13,305 bases of DNA from Chitinophaga pinensis (GTDB lineage Bacteria > Bacteroidota > Bacteroidia > NS11-12g > UBA9320), in the NCBI GenBank assembly GCA_945890595.1, contig CAMDCQ010000057.1, forward strand, positions 1 through 13,305. Reading direction: 5' to 3'. Within the stretch, counting starts at the first letter, position 1. Every line of letters begins with the position of its first letter. The notes beneath the pieces were generated by a model that saw only the letters and a list, made by a program, of their open reading frames with translations, was not told the DNA's origin and did no database searches. The translations under genes and the position numbers were made by a program. Below are positions 12,435 through 13,305 of the stretch, piece by piece.

Positions 12435-13305
12435 TTGAATATCTTATTTGTAGCGAATAGATTCCCGTACCCGCCGTTCAGAGGCGATAAGCTGAAGATT
12501 TACAATCTAACGAGAAGGTTGGCTCAAAAACATAATTTATTCCTGGTTACTTTTTACGAAGAGAGAGCTGAGCTTAATTATTTAAAAGAAATTCAGCCTT
12601 TTTTTAAGGAGATTGAGTTGGTCTATTTACCAAAATGGCGTTCGGTATTGAATGGAATACCTGCTTTATTTACAAAAACCCCGTTACAATTAGCCTATTT
12701 TAAAAGTGCTAAAATGAAACGAATGGTGCATTTTGCTGTAGAGCGTTACAACATAGACGTTGTGCATACCCAACATTTGCGCATGAGTCAATATACGAAA
12801 GAACTTACCATCCCTAAAATATTGGATCTTCCAGATGCTTTTTCACTGTATTTCAAAAGACGAAGCGAGACTGAGCGACCGTTTATGAATCGTTTAATTG
12901 ACTTCATAGAGATCGGAAGATTAGCAAAAGCGGAGCAAGTGATTACAAAATTTGACAAGACATTAGTGTGTTCTGTAGAAGATCAATCGTATTTGGAAAA
13001 GCTGCACAAAACAAGTAATGTTGAAATTTTGCTGAATGGAGTAGACCTGGAAACGTTTGATGTGGGTGAAGGTCACGATTATGCTCATAACAAAGTACTT
13101 TTATTTACAGGCAATATGGACTACGCTCCAAATGTGGATGCTGTTCAGTATTTTGTAAAAGAGATGTGGCCCGCTATTTCAATAGCAAATCCGAACACCA
13201 AGTTTATCATCGCAGGCCAGCGACCTGTAGATGCTGTTAAACGATTGGCCAACGATAGGATAGAGGTCACTGGTTTTATTCCTGATCTTAAGGATATGTA
13301 TGCCC
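12435..13305 (+). CDS. GT-B (family 4-like) glycosyltransferase, 3' end cut by window edge
   Basis: I place the start at TTG 12435: an in-frame TAA at 12414-12416 closes the frame upstream, no ATG is available, and the reading frame from TTG opens with the standard N-terminal strand and Gly-rich turn of GT-B sugar transferases (NILFVANRFPYPP, then Arg-Gly-Asp-Lys at 16-19). 290 codons are present. The linker and C-terminal lobe follow with Asn-Gly-Val-Asp (201-204), FTGNMDYAPNVDA (224-236) and FIIAG (257-261). The opening resembles the sugar transferases associated with exopolysaccharide/PEP-CTERM systems (TIGR03087 type), which are around 400 residues, so about a quarter is missing, including the nucleotide-sugar Glu motif. 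It probably transfers an activated sugar to a cell-surface glycan in the cytoplasm. It is divergent from the PNGase-like gene. Confidence 0.88.
   Translation, partial: MNILFVANRFPYPPFRGDKLKIYNLTRRLAQKHNLFLVTFYEERAELNYLKEIQPFFKEIELVYLPKWRSVLNGIPALFTKTPLQLAYFKSAKMKRMVHFAVERYNIDVVHTQHLRMSQYTKELTIPKILDLPDAFSLYFKRRSETERPFMNRLIDFIEIGRLAKAEQVITKFDKTLVCSVEDQSYLEKLHKTSNVEILLNGVDLETFDVGEGHDYAHNKVLLFTGNMDYAPNVDAVQYFVKEMWPAISIANPNTKFIIAGQRPVDAVKRLANDRIEVTGFIPDLKDMYA

Overview
The window reads as a chromosomal segment of a Bacteroidota bacterium, most likely a flavobacterium-like lineage; I cannot name the species. The evidence is two genes with type IX secretion (T9SS) C-terminal sorting domains, a lipoprotein whose residues after the lipid cysteine (C-S-K-E-D) match the Bacteroidota surface-export signal, a fused RibBA riboflavin enzyme, and several promoters of the Bacteroidota kind (-7 box TAnnTTTG, -33 TTTG) instead of sigma-70 boxes.

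Layout. Positions 1-4721 are transcribed leftward: the 5' end of a secreted protein (1-173), a 58-residue glycine-zipper membrane protein (301-477), a small lipoprotein (651-1127), a three-repeat secreted protein with a T9SS sorting domain (1200-2543), and an M3 oligopeptidase (2682-4721). A 257-278 bp divergent spacer precedes clpB, which runs rightward (5000-7594) and converges on ribBA (7656-8861, leftward). Upstream of ribBA, also leftward, is an 1136-residue secreted protein (8944-12354). A divergent glycosyltransferase (from 12435, TTG start) runs off the right edge.

Two things stand out. First, the 1136-residue protein is a relative of PNGase F, the enzyme that removes N-linked glycans from glycoproteins. 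It keeps the core catalytic Asp and Glu and the DRAGWCPGM block, but its N-terminal jelly roll is interrupted by about 500 residues that include a LamG/concanavalin-like domain, and it ends in a T9SS sorting domain. Second, the three-repeat gene lies between two 49-bp direct repeats (47/49 identical), and the repeat is the 3' end of the oligopeptidase gene plus its downstream flank. The simplest reading is that a roughly 1.47-kb AT-rich cassette was inserted behind the oligopeptidase gene, duplicating its 3' end and separating it from the lipoprotein gene that once followed it 37 bp downstream.

The genes do not form one pathway. ClpB (protein disaggregation), RibBA (riboflavin synthesis) and the oligopeptidase (peptide turnover) are housekeeping. 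The secreted and surface proteins (partial protein, lipoprotein, repeat protein, PNGase-like protein) look like accessory surface functions interleaved among them. Apart from the genes listed, no stretch longer than 300 bases is empty. I saw no tRNA, rRNA, CRISPR array, transposase or integrase.
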